From Streptomyces sp. A0642 (GTDB lineage: Bacteria > Actinomycetota > Actinomycetes > Streptomycetales > Streptomycetaceae), in contig NZ_SSBL01000001.1 in the NCBI RefSeq assembly GCF_004795105.1, positions 248,001-312,000 on the forward strand: a DNA stretch of 64,000 nucleotides. Reading direction: 5' to 3'. The position numbers and the translations under genes were made by a program. The notes beneath the pieces were generated by a model that saw only the letters and a program-made list of their open reading frames with translations, was not told the DNA's origin and made no database searches. This document shows, in pieces, positions 24,587-33,300 of the stretch (position 1 is its first letter; each line of letters begins with the position of its first letter).

Positions 24587-24611
24587 GTCCGCGGCGGCGC
24601 TCGCCGCGGAC
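24587..24611. terminator. Hairpin in the 337-bp divergent gap
   Basis: GTCCGCGGCG / CGCCGCGGAC is a perfect 10-bp stem with a 5-nt loop. It lies between two divergent genes where a terminator is not expected, so it may be regulatory. Nothing else is recognised in 24411-24747. Confidence 0.35.
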
Positions 24612-24747
24612 TTCGTCACACCCCGGCAGCCAGTTCGTGCACGGGCGGTAACAAAGCCGGACCGTGGGTGACCCGAGCGACGGGCCACGGTCAGAATCGC
24701 CAGTGACGCCGGCCGACAGGCCGGCCACGGGGGAAGAGGAACGCAGC

Positions 24748-25478
24748 ATGAACGCGAAGACAGTCGGCTCCGGTTCCGTACGTAGGGCCCTGCGCGGCAC
24801 CCTCCTCGGGGCGGCGGTGGCCGCGGCCCTGCTGGGGACCACCGCCTGCCAGCCGTCCGGGGAGGACGACAACGCCGCCGCCCCGACGGGCACCGCCTCG
24901 GCGGGGAAGAACCCGTCGAAGAAGAGCGCCTCGCCCTCCGGCGACACGGGCACCGGCGCGAGCAGCACGCCCGACGACGCGACCGGGGACAGCGGCGAAA
25001 CCGGCGGCGGCAACGGCACCGACCACCCGGACTGCAGGCCGCCGACCTCACCACCGCGGTCGAGCTCCAGGACGCGTCCGGGGAGACGCCCCGGCACTTC
25101 CTGCTGACGGTCACCAACGGCAGCAAGTCGCCGTGCGTCCTGAACGACGCACCGCAGGTGCGGCTCGGAGCCGGTGACGACGCTCCGGTCGTCGAGCCGC
25201 TCGGAGAACCGGACACCGAGCCCGTCGTCGTCGAGGGAGGCGGCAAGGGGTACGCCGGCCTGTACGTCTTCGGCAACGACGAGGGAGGCGAGGCGGAGTA
25301 CGACCAGGCCGACCGGTTCACCGCCACCCTGGTCGCCGGCGAGGGCACCGAGCTCAGCGGCACGCTCGTCTTCCACCTGCCGCGCGGTCTGCGCTCCGTC
25401 TCCTACGACGACGCGGCGCGGGTGAACGGCTGGGCGGGCACGGAGGGTCTGGCCATGCGCCCGGTCAGCCAGCTCTGA
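24748..25478 (+). pseudogene. DUF4232-like lipoprotein gene with a one-base frameshift
   Basis: The first part encodes a lipoprotein signal (ALRGTLLGAAVAAALLGTTAC) and a Ser/Thr/Gly/Asp-rich linker, then goes out of frame. From 25035 the next frame continues a typical domain: AADLTTAVELQDASGETPRH, LLTVTNGSKSPCVLNDAPQV and on to VSQL at 25478. Inserting one C in the TGCAG at 25033-25037 would restore DCQAADLTTAV, matching the Cys-x-Ala-x-Asp-Leu opening usual in this class. The downstream frame has no lesion, so this is a recent mutation or a sequencing error in a C run. The ATG at 24748 follows GAAGAGGAA. Confidence 0.75.
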
Positions 25479-25511
25479 CCGCTGGGTACGTCGGCTCGCG
25501 CCGGCCGAGCC

Positions 25512-25548
25512 ACCGTCCCCCCGGTGCCAACGGCGCCGGGGGGACGGT
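25512..25548. terminator. Long terminator at the left edge of the defence island
   Basis: ACCGTCCCCCCGG pairs perfectly with CCGGGGGGACGGT; further pairs, including one G-U, lead to a 3-nt loop. It separates the lipoprotein gene from the convergent DUF2075 gene. Confidence 0.75.
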
Positions 25549-25649
25549 CGCACCTGCGCAAGCCGCGTCAGCCGCTCGTACCCGGCGATGAGCGCTGACA
25601 TTTGATGATGGTCTGCCATGCAAACCGGACGAACTGGGGTCGCTGATCA

Positions 25650-27593
25650 TCACCGTGCCACTGACGACGCCGAGAAGGCGGACCGGCTCCGGGGCGGGGC
25701 CTTTGGGTGGGGCTCGGAGAATGCTGTGTCCTCTTCGGCTCGGACCAACTGGCGCAACTTCGCGCGCGTAGCGGGGTCAGTGGAGTACACCACTGTGCCG
25801 ACCATGCCACGTGTCAACAACACTTTGTATGTGTTGCGAATGAGTCGGTCCACATCTGCGTCAGGCGTGGACTTCTTGAAAGCAGGGTCCTTGGAAGCAG
25901 TCCGGTCCGTCACCCAGCGATCCTCGCGCCATACGAGGTCGGGGCCCAGGATCACGCCGCTCCAGTCGTACTCAAACCCTTGAGCGGTGTATACGCATCC
26001 CACCTGGCCGAAGCCTGCGGGATCGGTTGCCCAGAGTGCAGCTGGAGGTGCACCCGCGACCGATCTGTCGCCGAAGACGTTCCACGGCCGTTCCCAGCCA
26101 CCGATGACAACATCTGCAGGCAGAGCCTGCCCGGGCGGAACCTTCTTTGACCACTTCCAGCAGTAGCCCGCCGATATGCGCGCACCGAAACCTTGTTCTC
26201 GGCGGCTTTCCAGGAAATCTTCCATCTCCTCTGGGCTGTCCGCGACGATGATTTGCATCCTGTCGTCCGGATCCCACTGCACAGGGCCTCCCGGTTCCAG
26301 TCCCAGCAGGCGGACAGTCCATCGGAGGTAGGCATCACTGCCACCACACCTGAACTGTGCATCCAATGGGACCACTTGGCAGCGCAGACCCCGGGCTGCG
26401 GCGATGGCCCTGATCTCTGCGACGGTACCCATCTCTCCTGGCCGTACGACCTGGTGCTCATCGAGCAGGAAGACGGGCACCCTTGCCACGTCGATCAGTT
26501 CCTCGATCTGCGCCTTGCCGGTGCGTCCCGCTGCCGGGGTGTAGCGGTTCGCCGAGGTTTCCCTCATGCGATGCGCCTCGTCACAGATCAGCACGTCGAG
26601 ACTGTTTCTCTCGGCGGTCATGAAGCTGTTGAAATACTTGAAGAGGTCCTGCACTTCGCGCTTCCGGGCCCCGGCGACCTTGCGCATGGTCGTGGTGAAG
26701 GAGTTCGACCCGGTCGCGTGCAGAGCTGTGGTTCCTTGGCGATACAATTCACCGAGCAAAGAGAGCGCGATGACGCTCTTTCCGGTTCCCGGACCACCGG
26801 TGACAACCACGACCTCTTTGTGGTCGGACTGCTTCGCCCGTCGCACCGCGTTGAGCACTGTCCGGTACGCCACCCGCTGCTCGTCCAGCAACACGAACTG
26901 TTCCCGTTCGCGCACCTCTTGAGCAGCCACGGCCATCAGTTGACGGGAAGGGCCGATCTTTCCGGTCAGGAACTCATCGGCTGCAGATGCTCCGGATTCC
27001 TTCCCCAGCTTCGTACGCAGATAGTCAACGAACTCGCCACGCCTCGCACCGATGAACAGCTGACCAAAAGCGTCCTGCTCGGCCTCGAACAGCCCTCTGA
27101 CCCCGAATTCAGTCGCGTTGTGCAGATATGCGGCTCCGGAAATCCGGTGAGGGTGCTCCGAGACCGCCCCGTTGAACGAGACCAGATACTGGCAGTAGGC
27201 GCGAACCTGGTCGACAGGATTGAGTACGGGCCGGGCGTATGCATCGATGCGGCACAGAGACGGATCTTCGTCGTCCGGCTCGGCGCTGCTCCACTGTTTG
27301 AGTTCGACGACGACGTACGACGGCTCTCCTGTCTTGGGATGCACACCAGCCAGCACTGCGTCAGCGCGCTTGCTGTTGAGTGGCAATCCGTACTCCAGTA
27401 GCACCTCCACCTGGTCGAGACCGGCTTCGTTGAGTGCGTTGGCCAGCACGGGGATGCTGCGCTCCCAAGAGCGTGCCTCGGAAGGGCTGGGCCTGTAACC
27501 GTGCACGTGGACGAATTGCTCAGCCAGTCGGAGGAAGAGAGAGCCGGACAGGCACTCGGCGGCGACCGCGGCGGCGGACTCGCGGAACAGCAA
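25650..27593 (-). CDS. Nuclease-ATPase (DUF2075 / SF1-like) protein, copy A
   Basis: A 647-residue protein with two parts. The N-terminal 150 residues carry a PD-(D/E)xK-like nuclease core: RADAVLAGV (Asp 78), then YVVVELKQW (Glu 97, Lys 99). A P-loop domain of the DUF2075 type follows: VTGGPGTGKSVIA (Lys about 272), VLICDEAHRMRE, FLLDEHQVVRPGEMG, and near the end VGCVYTAQGFEYDWSGVILGPD and YKVLLTRGM. These are helicase-like motifs I to VI. The start is uncertain: TTG at 27593 has GGGAG upstream, yet similarity to copy B continues further upstream and out of frame with copy B's start. It lies 100 bp downstream of copy B. Defence is inferred from the BREX neighbourhood. Confidence 0.82.
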   Translation of the reverse strand: MLFRESAAAVAAECLSGSLFLRLAEQFVHVHGYRPSPSEARSWERSIPVLANALNEAGLDQVEVLLEYGLPLNSKRADAVLAGVHPKTGEPSYVVVELKQWSSAEPDDEDPSLCRIDAYARPVLNPVDQVRAYCQYLVSFNGAVSEHPHRISGAAYLHNATEFGVRGLFEAEQDAFGQLFIGARRGEFVDYLRTKLGKESGASAADEFLTGKIGPSRQLMAVAAQEVREREQFVLLDEQRVAYRTVLNAVRRAKQSDHKEVVVVTGGPGTGKSVIALSLLGELYRQGTTALHATGSNSFTTTMRKVAGARKREVQDLFKYFNSFMTAERNSLDVLICDEAHRMRETSANRYTPAAGRTGKAQIEELIDVARVPVFLLDEHQVVRPGEMGTVAEIRAIAAARGLRCQVVPLDAQFRCGGSDAYLRWTVRLLGLEPGGPVQWDPDDRMQIIVADSPEEMEDFLESRREQGFGARISAGYCWKWSKKVPPGQALPADVVIGGWERPWNVFGDRSVAGAPPAALWATDPAGFGQVGCVYTAQGFEYDWSGVILGPDLVWREDRWVTDRTASKDPAFKKSTPDADVDRLIRNTYKVLLTRGMVGTVVYSTDPATRAKLRQLVRAEEDTAFSEPHPKAPPRSRSAFSASSVAR

Positions 27594-27666
27594 CGGATGC
27601 TCCCAGGCAGCACGAAGGAACTCGTGCGGGTGGGGGCATGTCCTTCGAGGCTCCGCCGGAGCGGAG

Positions 27667-27691
27667 CGGAAGCCCGTCGGGCCGCAATGAC
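27667..27691 (-). repeat. 25-bp direct repeat, copy 1
   Basis: An exact 25-bp match to 29764-29788, where it covers the start codon of copy B. Here it precedes copy A. A second shared block of 17 bp (27621-27637 and 29737-29753) follows, separated here by a longer spacer that contains the palindrome GCTCCGGCGGAGC. This shows that the two nuclease-ATPase genes share a 5' end. Confidence 0.85.
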
Positions 27692-27693
27692 GA

Positions 27694-29784
27694 TTAGTCG
27701 AACTCTATCGTGAGCTGCTGTGCCACGGCTTGTTCGACCTCCGTTACCAGGGGCGGGAGCTTCCGCTTCTTCGGTTTGGCCAAGGGGGAGTCGGCGACTG
27801 TGCCTGAGATCAGAGTGCGCAGGGCGTTGCGGGTGTCTTCGTCCTGTGAGTAGATGACGATCCCGGTCCGCGCTCGGGTCAGCAGGACGTGATAGGCGTG
27901 CCGAACCAAGCGGTCCACCTGCGCGTCACTCACAGTCTTCTGCTTGAGCTTGCCGTCATGGGTCTTGGCCCGGTCCACAGTGAAGCGTCCGTTCTGCCAG
28001 ACCAGGTCAGGACCGATGATGACTCCGGTCCAGTCGAACTCGAAGTTCTGCGCTGTGTAGATGCAGCCGATCTGCCCGAAGCCTCGCGGATCCGTCGCCC
28101 ATTGGCTCGACTCCGGCACACTGTCGAGCTGAACGCCGTCCTTGGCATTCCAGGGCCTGTGCCACCCATCGATCTGGACCTCCACCAGCAGCTGGCCATC
28201 GCTGGGTGTCTTCCACTCCCAACAGAAACCTGCCGTCATGCGCGCACGGGCTCCGTCCTTCTCCATGCGTTCCATGAGGAAGGCCTCCATGTCCTCCGGG
28301 CTGTCCGCCAACCGGACGTCGATGCGACCGTCCGGCACCCACGCAGGCGCTGTGGTGGCTTTGAGACTGAGAAGCTTCGTCACCCACTCGCGAAAGGCGA
28401 TACTGCCTTCCGCGCGGAACATTCCGGGCAGCTCGACAACTTCGTAGTCACAGTCGCAAGCCATGGCTCGCTCGACGAGATAGTCGACGGTGCCGACTTC
28501 GTCCGGGCGAAGGGACTGCCAGTCATCGAGCAGGAAGACCGGCATCTCAGCGACGCGGATCAGCTCGTCCGCCTGCGGAAGACCTCGTTCCTTGACCCAC
28601 TTCTTGACGTCCCGGCCGTCCGACTTCTCCCGCACCCGATGCGCCTCGTCGCAGATGAGTACTTCCAGCGAGTTCTCCTCCAGATGACCGAACTGCTGGA
28701 AGTACCTGTAGTCCTTGCGGGACTGCTTGTCGGCAGCCCCCCGCTTTCCGTAAGGCGCGGCGTCGACAGCGGCCTTACGCAGGTTCTTGGTGAAGGATCG
28801 GGAACCGCTGGCATGTACGACGTGGTGTCCCTCCTGCTTGAGGGAACGCAGGAGTTCGACGGCAACGGCGGTCTTCCCGCTGCCGGGGCCACCCTGGATG
28901 ATGACGACCTTCTTGCGACCGCTCATCGATCCGCGGGTGCGCACCTTGTGCCGGACCTCCTGAAAGGCGATCTCCTGCTCCTTCTGGAGAGCGAACACAG
29001 GGTGCGGACTTCCCACCCGGCTGAAGGCTTCGCTCGACGACGGTGCTTCGTACTGCTGGGCCTGGCACAACACGTCGGCCGCGTGACTTCCTGACCCGCC
29101 GGGAGCCAGCCGTGAGGCGATGAAACCTCTGAACGCACCGAGCTGGTCCCTCGTGTACAGGCGGCCATGGTCGCTCTGCGGCAAGTCGAAGAGTGAAGCG
29201 ACCTCGGCACTGGCGTTGTGGAGCAGGGCGACGCCGGCGATCCGCTGCTGTGAACCGCGCAGCGGTGCGAGGTGCTGCACGAGGTACTCGCAGTAGCGCT
29301 GCACCTGGCGCACGGGATGGAGCTTTGGCTTGTCGTAGCCGGCGTCCACAGCGATCGGGTTTGTCGGTGACACCACCGCCTTGTGCCACTGCTTCAGCTC
29401 GATGACGACGTAGGAAAGATCCTCGGACATCGGATGCTGCCCGGCGAGGATGACATCGGCGTCACCGGACATTCCGGGTGTGGAGTATTCGATGAGCACC
29501 TCGACCGAATCGAGTCCGAGGGCGATGAGTACGTTGATGACTTCCGGCAGGCTGTGATCCCAGGAAGCGATCAAACCTTTATTCGGCTGCTTCTTGTTGG
29601 GGTGAGACTGCACGTACTCGTTGATCAACCGCTCGGTGAGAGGAAGATGGTCTCTGCCGACGGGGACGATGAGCGGGCTCAGTTCAGCAGCCGACTTGCG
29701 AAGCAGCAAAGGGAGTTCCCCACAGGCACGATGGATCTCGTGCGGGTGGGGGCGTTTCCTGAACGGAAGCCCGTCGGGCCGCAA
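27694..29784 (-). CDS. Nuclease-ATPase (DUF2075 / SF1-like) protein, copy B
   Basis: A 696-residue paralogue of copy A with the same order of parts: nuclease-like motif GDADVILAG...YVVIELKQW (Asp 108/110, Glu 129, Lys 131), Walker A IIQGGPGSGKTAVA, Walker B VLICDEAHRVRE, VFLLDDWQSLRPDEVG, IGCIYTAQNFEFDWTGVIIGPD and YHVLLTRARTGIVIYSQD. Sequence divergence from copy A is considerable, so the duplication is old apart from the shared 5' block. The TTG start at 29784 lies in the 25-bp repeat; TAGGGT about 15 bp upstream resembles a -10, which would leave a very short leader. It is upstream of copy A on the same strand and probably co-transcribed. Confidence 0.83.
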   Translation of the reverse strand: MRPDGLPFRKRPHPHEIHRACGELPLLLRKSAAELSPLIVPVGRDHLPLTERLINEYVQSHPNKKQPNKGLIASWDHSLPEVINVLIALGLDSVEVLIEYSTPGMSGDADVILAGQHPMSEDLSYVVIELKQWHKAVVSPTNPIAVDAGYDKPKLHPVRQVQRYCEYLVQHLAPLRGSQQRIAGVALLHNASAEVASLFDLPQSDHGRLYTRDQLGAFRGFIASRLAPGGSGSHAADVLCQAQQYEAPSSSEAFSRVGSPHPVFALQKEQEIAFQEVRHKVRTRGSMSGRKKVVIIQGGPGSGKTAVAVELLRSLKQEGHHVVHASGSRSFTKNLRKAAVDAAPYGKRGAADKQSRKDYRYFQQFGHLEENSLEVLICDEAHRVREKSDGRDVKKWVKERGLPQADELIRVAEMPVFLLDDWQSLRPDEVGTVDYLVERAMACDCDYEVVELPGMFRAEGSIAFREWVTKLLSLKATTAPAWVPDGRIDVRLADSPEDMEAFLMERMEKDGARARMTAGFCWEWKTPSDGQLLVEVQIDGWHRPWNAKDGVQLDSVPESSQWATDPRGFGQIGCIYTAQNFEFDWTGVIIGPDLVWQNGRFTVDRAKTHDGKLKQKTVSDAQVDRLVRHAYHVLLTRARTGIVIYSQDEDTRNALRTLISGTVADSPLAKPKKRKLPPLVTEVEQAVAQQLTIEFD

Positions 29785-29788
29785 TGAC
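29764..29788 (-). repeat. 25-bp direct repeat, copy 2
   Basis: Exact match to 27667-27691, here spanning the TTG start of the upstream nuclease-ATPase gene. Confidence 0.85.
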
Positions 29789-29880
29789 TTCGACGTACCC
29801 TAGCCGGGATCAGTCGATCTTGAGCAGCAATCGCGACCCGAAAGTGGCTCTCGCGGCTGCTCTGCGGCAGTACGGGTGAT

Positions 29881-29918
29881 GGCGGGTCCCCGGACCCGCC
29901 GCCCCTCGGCTAGCCGAG
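29881..29918. terminator. Two adjacent palindromes before the small membrane gene's end
   Basis: GGCGGGTCC / GGACCCGCC (29881-29900) and the perfect palindrome CTCGGCTAGCCGAG (29905-29918) follow each other. The second contains the stop codon of the 42-residue gene. Together they probably terminate it. Confidence 0.5.
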
Positions 29919-30038
29919 AAGGTGCGCTGCTGCCTGCACGGCATTCCACACCAGGTCCGAGCCGAGGCCGGAGGCGACGCCGATGAGGATGTCGCGTACC
30001 CAGGTGCGGCGTGCGGGCGTGTACTTGGGGAGGGTCAT
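29910..30038 (-). CDS. Small single-span membrane protein
   Basis: A 42-residue protein (starting MTLPKYTPARRTWVRDIL, then IGVASGLGSDLVWNAVQAAAHLLG). A basic N terminus followed by one hydrophobic helix suggests a small membrane protein. The ATG at 30038 has GGAG upstream; a longer reading to 30143 has no support. Similar short proteins are common in Streptomyces and mostly uncharacterised. It lies between the nuclease-ATPase pair and pglW, divergent from pglW. Confidence 0.6.
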   Translation of the reverse strand: MTLPKYTPARRTWVRDILIGVASGLGSDLVWNAVQAAAHLLG

Positions 30039-30358
30039 GCGGAGAGCATCTCCTTCGGGAGGCGAGTGGAAGGGAAGGCTCCCAACCGGGAACTCTCCGT
30101 ACTCACCGAAGTGAGGCCACCGGACCGCCGAAATCTTGTGCAACGCAGGACCGTACCCCGTACACCCTCCGGGGAGGGCGCGCGGCGCACAGCAAAACTA
30201 TCGCACCGCCGGAGAGGCGAACCAATGCCCCGACAAGGTCTACGGTCGGCCGGACGCTCGCCCGACGGGGACGGGTCAGCAGGTCGGGCCCGAGGTAGGG
30301 TCGGGCGGGATTGTGTGTGCGTTCACAGAGCGCGATGGATACCGCGGAGGTCGGACCC
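30039..30358 (+). promoter_or_regulatory. 320-bp region upstream of pglW
   Basis: No gene is convincing here. TAGGGT at 30296-30301 could be a -10 for pglW, but no matching -35 is clear. GCGGAGG at 30344-30350 is the ribosome binding site for the GTG at 30359. Confidence 0.35.
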
Positions 30359-33300
30359 GTGACGGCAGCAGGAACGCCTTCGGCCCCGAAGCCGGGCCCC
30401 CCGCGCAAGGAGCGTTGGTATCAGTCGCGCCGTTCCACCTTCTCGTGGGAACAGGAAGGGCTCGATCACGTCCGGCAGCTGATGCCGGCTGCCGAGCCGT
30501 ACCGTGCCTGGGCCACGTTCTCTTTCACCGCTGCGTCCGGCCGCACCAACGAGTGTGACCTCTTCATCGCGGTTCCCGGTGGTCTGTATCTGCTGGAGCT
30601 CAAGGGGCATCCCGGCCGAGTCGTCAACCACGGGGACACCTGGCAGTTCCACGATGACCGTGTCCGCACGCTCAAGAACCCGCTGCACCTCACCGATCTG
30701 AAGTGCAAGGAGCTCAAGGGCCAGTTGGAGCGAGCCGCACGTTCCATGGGCGTCGATCCACGACGTGTTCCGTTCATCAAGCCTGCGGTGTTCCTCCATG
30801 CGCCCGGCCTGGTGAGCGGACTCGACGAGTTCCAGCGCATCAATGTGTACGGCCGCAACGACGGGGCCGGCGGACTGGACAGGATCTGGGACGACCTGCT
30901 CGGCAAGCCGCCGGAGCGCGAGAGCTGGCGTGTCACCCCGCAGTCGGCGCAGCTGCTGGAGCAGCTGATGCAGAAGATCGGCATCAGCGACTCCACCGCA
31001 CACCTCCGGTACGGCGAGGACTGGAAATTGGAACCCGGCGTGCTGGACGCGGGCCCCGGCTGGGAGGACCGTCTGGCTGTCCGTGATGACGGGCTGGTCC
31101 AGGAAGGCGGACGCGTCCGGATATACCTCGTGGAGCAGTTGGCCGGGGAGGCGGCCAGGCGGGCCGCGGATCGCGCAGCCCGCCGGGAGTACCAGGTGCT
31201 CCAGGGGATCACGCACCGAGGCATCGCGCAGGCTGTGCAGATCCGCCAGCACCAGGGCGGCCCCGCGATTCTTTTCCGCCACCGCCATTCCGACCTGCGG
31301 CTCGACGCGTACTTGGATGCCTACGGCGGCCAACTGACCCCGGAGACCAGACTTGACCTGGTGCGTCAGCTCGCCGAGGCACTCCGCTACGCACATAACC
31401 GCTCCCTCTACCACCGCGCGCTCGCCGCACGGTCGGTGTATGTCTCGGCCGACGAGGACGGCTCCGATCCCGTGGTCAGGATCACGGACTGGCAGACGGC
31501 CGCACGGGATTTCGAGACCACGTCGATGCGCTCCATCGGCGATACCCCGCTCGACGGCACCCTGATCGAAGACGCCGCCCAGGTATTCCTGGCGCCGGAG
31601 ACCGATCAGGAGTTCGCCGATCCGGTAGACCTGGACCTTTTCGGACTGGGATCGCTCGCGTATCTGCTGCTCACAGGGGAGCCTCCGGCTGACCGGCGCA
31701 GCTCGCTGATCGAGCGGCTGTCCACAGAGGGCGGGCTGCACCCCTACGCAGTGGCGGACGGGCTCTCCGACAGCCTCGACGACCTCGTCTATCGAGCCAC
31801 GCGTGCGGAAGTCGTGGACCGGCTGCCGTCAGCGGAGCGCTTCCTGGACCTGCTGAACGAGGCCGAACAGCAGACCACCGTTCCCGACCAGTCCGCGTCC
31901 GTCGAGACCGACCCCCTGACGGCGGTGCCCGGGCAGCCGGTCGATGAGACCTGGACGGTCCGCCGGGTACTCGGAACGGGAGCCACGGCCCGCGCACTGC
32001 TGGTCGAGCGGGTGGTGGAAGAGGCCGAAGGACCGGATGGCAGAGCGGTCGTCGAGGAACGCGTCTTCAAGGTCGCGCTCGACCAGGACAAGAGCGCCCG
32101 GTTGTACGCGGAAGCCCAGGCACTCAAGGCGGTGGGCGGCGGCAGGATCATCAGGCTCCTCGAAGAACCCCGCGAGATCGCCGGACACACCGTCCTGGAA
32201 CTCGAATACGCGGGCGAGTCCTCTCTCGGCGCACGGCTGCGCGGCGAGGGCCGTCTGACATACGACCAGTTGGAGCGGTACGGCAACGACCTCTTCATCG
32301 CGCTCGACCAACTCGCCGCCAAGGGCACCCGGCACCGCGACATCAAGCCGGACAACCTCGGCCTGCACAAGCGCAACGATGGATCGTGGGAGCTGCTGCT
32401 CTTCGACTTCTCCCTCGCGGACGCCTCCGAGCGCGACATCACAGCGGGCACGCGCGGCTACCTCGATCCGTTCCTCGGCAGCACCCGCCGCTCGCTGTAC
32501 GACGATCATGCCGAGCGTTACGCGGCAGCGGTGACCTTGCACGAGATGGCGTCGGGAGAACGTCCCGTCTGGGGTGACGGCCAGACCGACCCTCGCATGA
32601 GTGAGGACGTCGAGCTGTTCGTCGCGGCCGAGCTGTTCGAGCCGGGACTCCGTGACGGTCTCACCGTCTTCTTCCAGCGTGCCCTGCACCGTGACGTCGA
32701 CCACCGCTTCGACACCTTCAAGCAGATGGAGGACGCGTGGCGGCAGATCTTCCGTACCGCTGACTCGGCGAAGCCGGCGACCACCCCGGCGACCGTCGGG
32801 GCGGTGGCCGCCACCACGGAGGAGGCCCGGGAAACCGCTGCCGCCGCCGCTGAATCCGTCACCGCCCTGGAGGCGGCCGGGCTCTCCCCGCGCGCTGTCT
32901 CCGTCGCCAACGGCCTGGGTGCGGTGACCGTCGGCGAGCTGCTGGACGTCCCCCCGCACACGATCGCCCGTGCTCGTGGTGCGGGAACGCTCGTACGCAG
33001 AGAGCTCAACCGTCGCCACAAGCAGTGGACGGCAATGCTGCGACGGCCGCCCGCGGAGCCCGCCACCAGGGCAGCGACCCCCGTGACGCCGCCCCTGGCC
33101 ACTGATGCCCAGGCACAGGCGCACCTCGTCGCCGCCGAAACCGTCGACTCGCTCGCCTCACGCCTCACACCGGGACCTGCCCGCAAGGGCAACCTGCGCC
33201 CCGATATCATCCGTCTCACTCTCGGCCTGCCGAGCTCGGCCGCCGACGGCGGCGGCCTCTCCCCGCTCGGGGCATGGCCACCGCAGACGGTCATCGCCAA

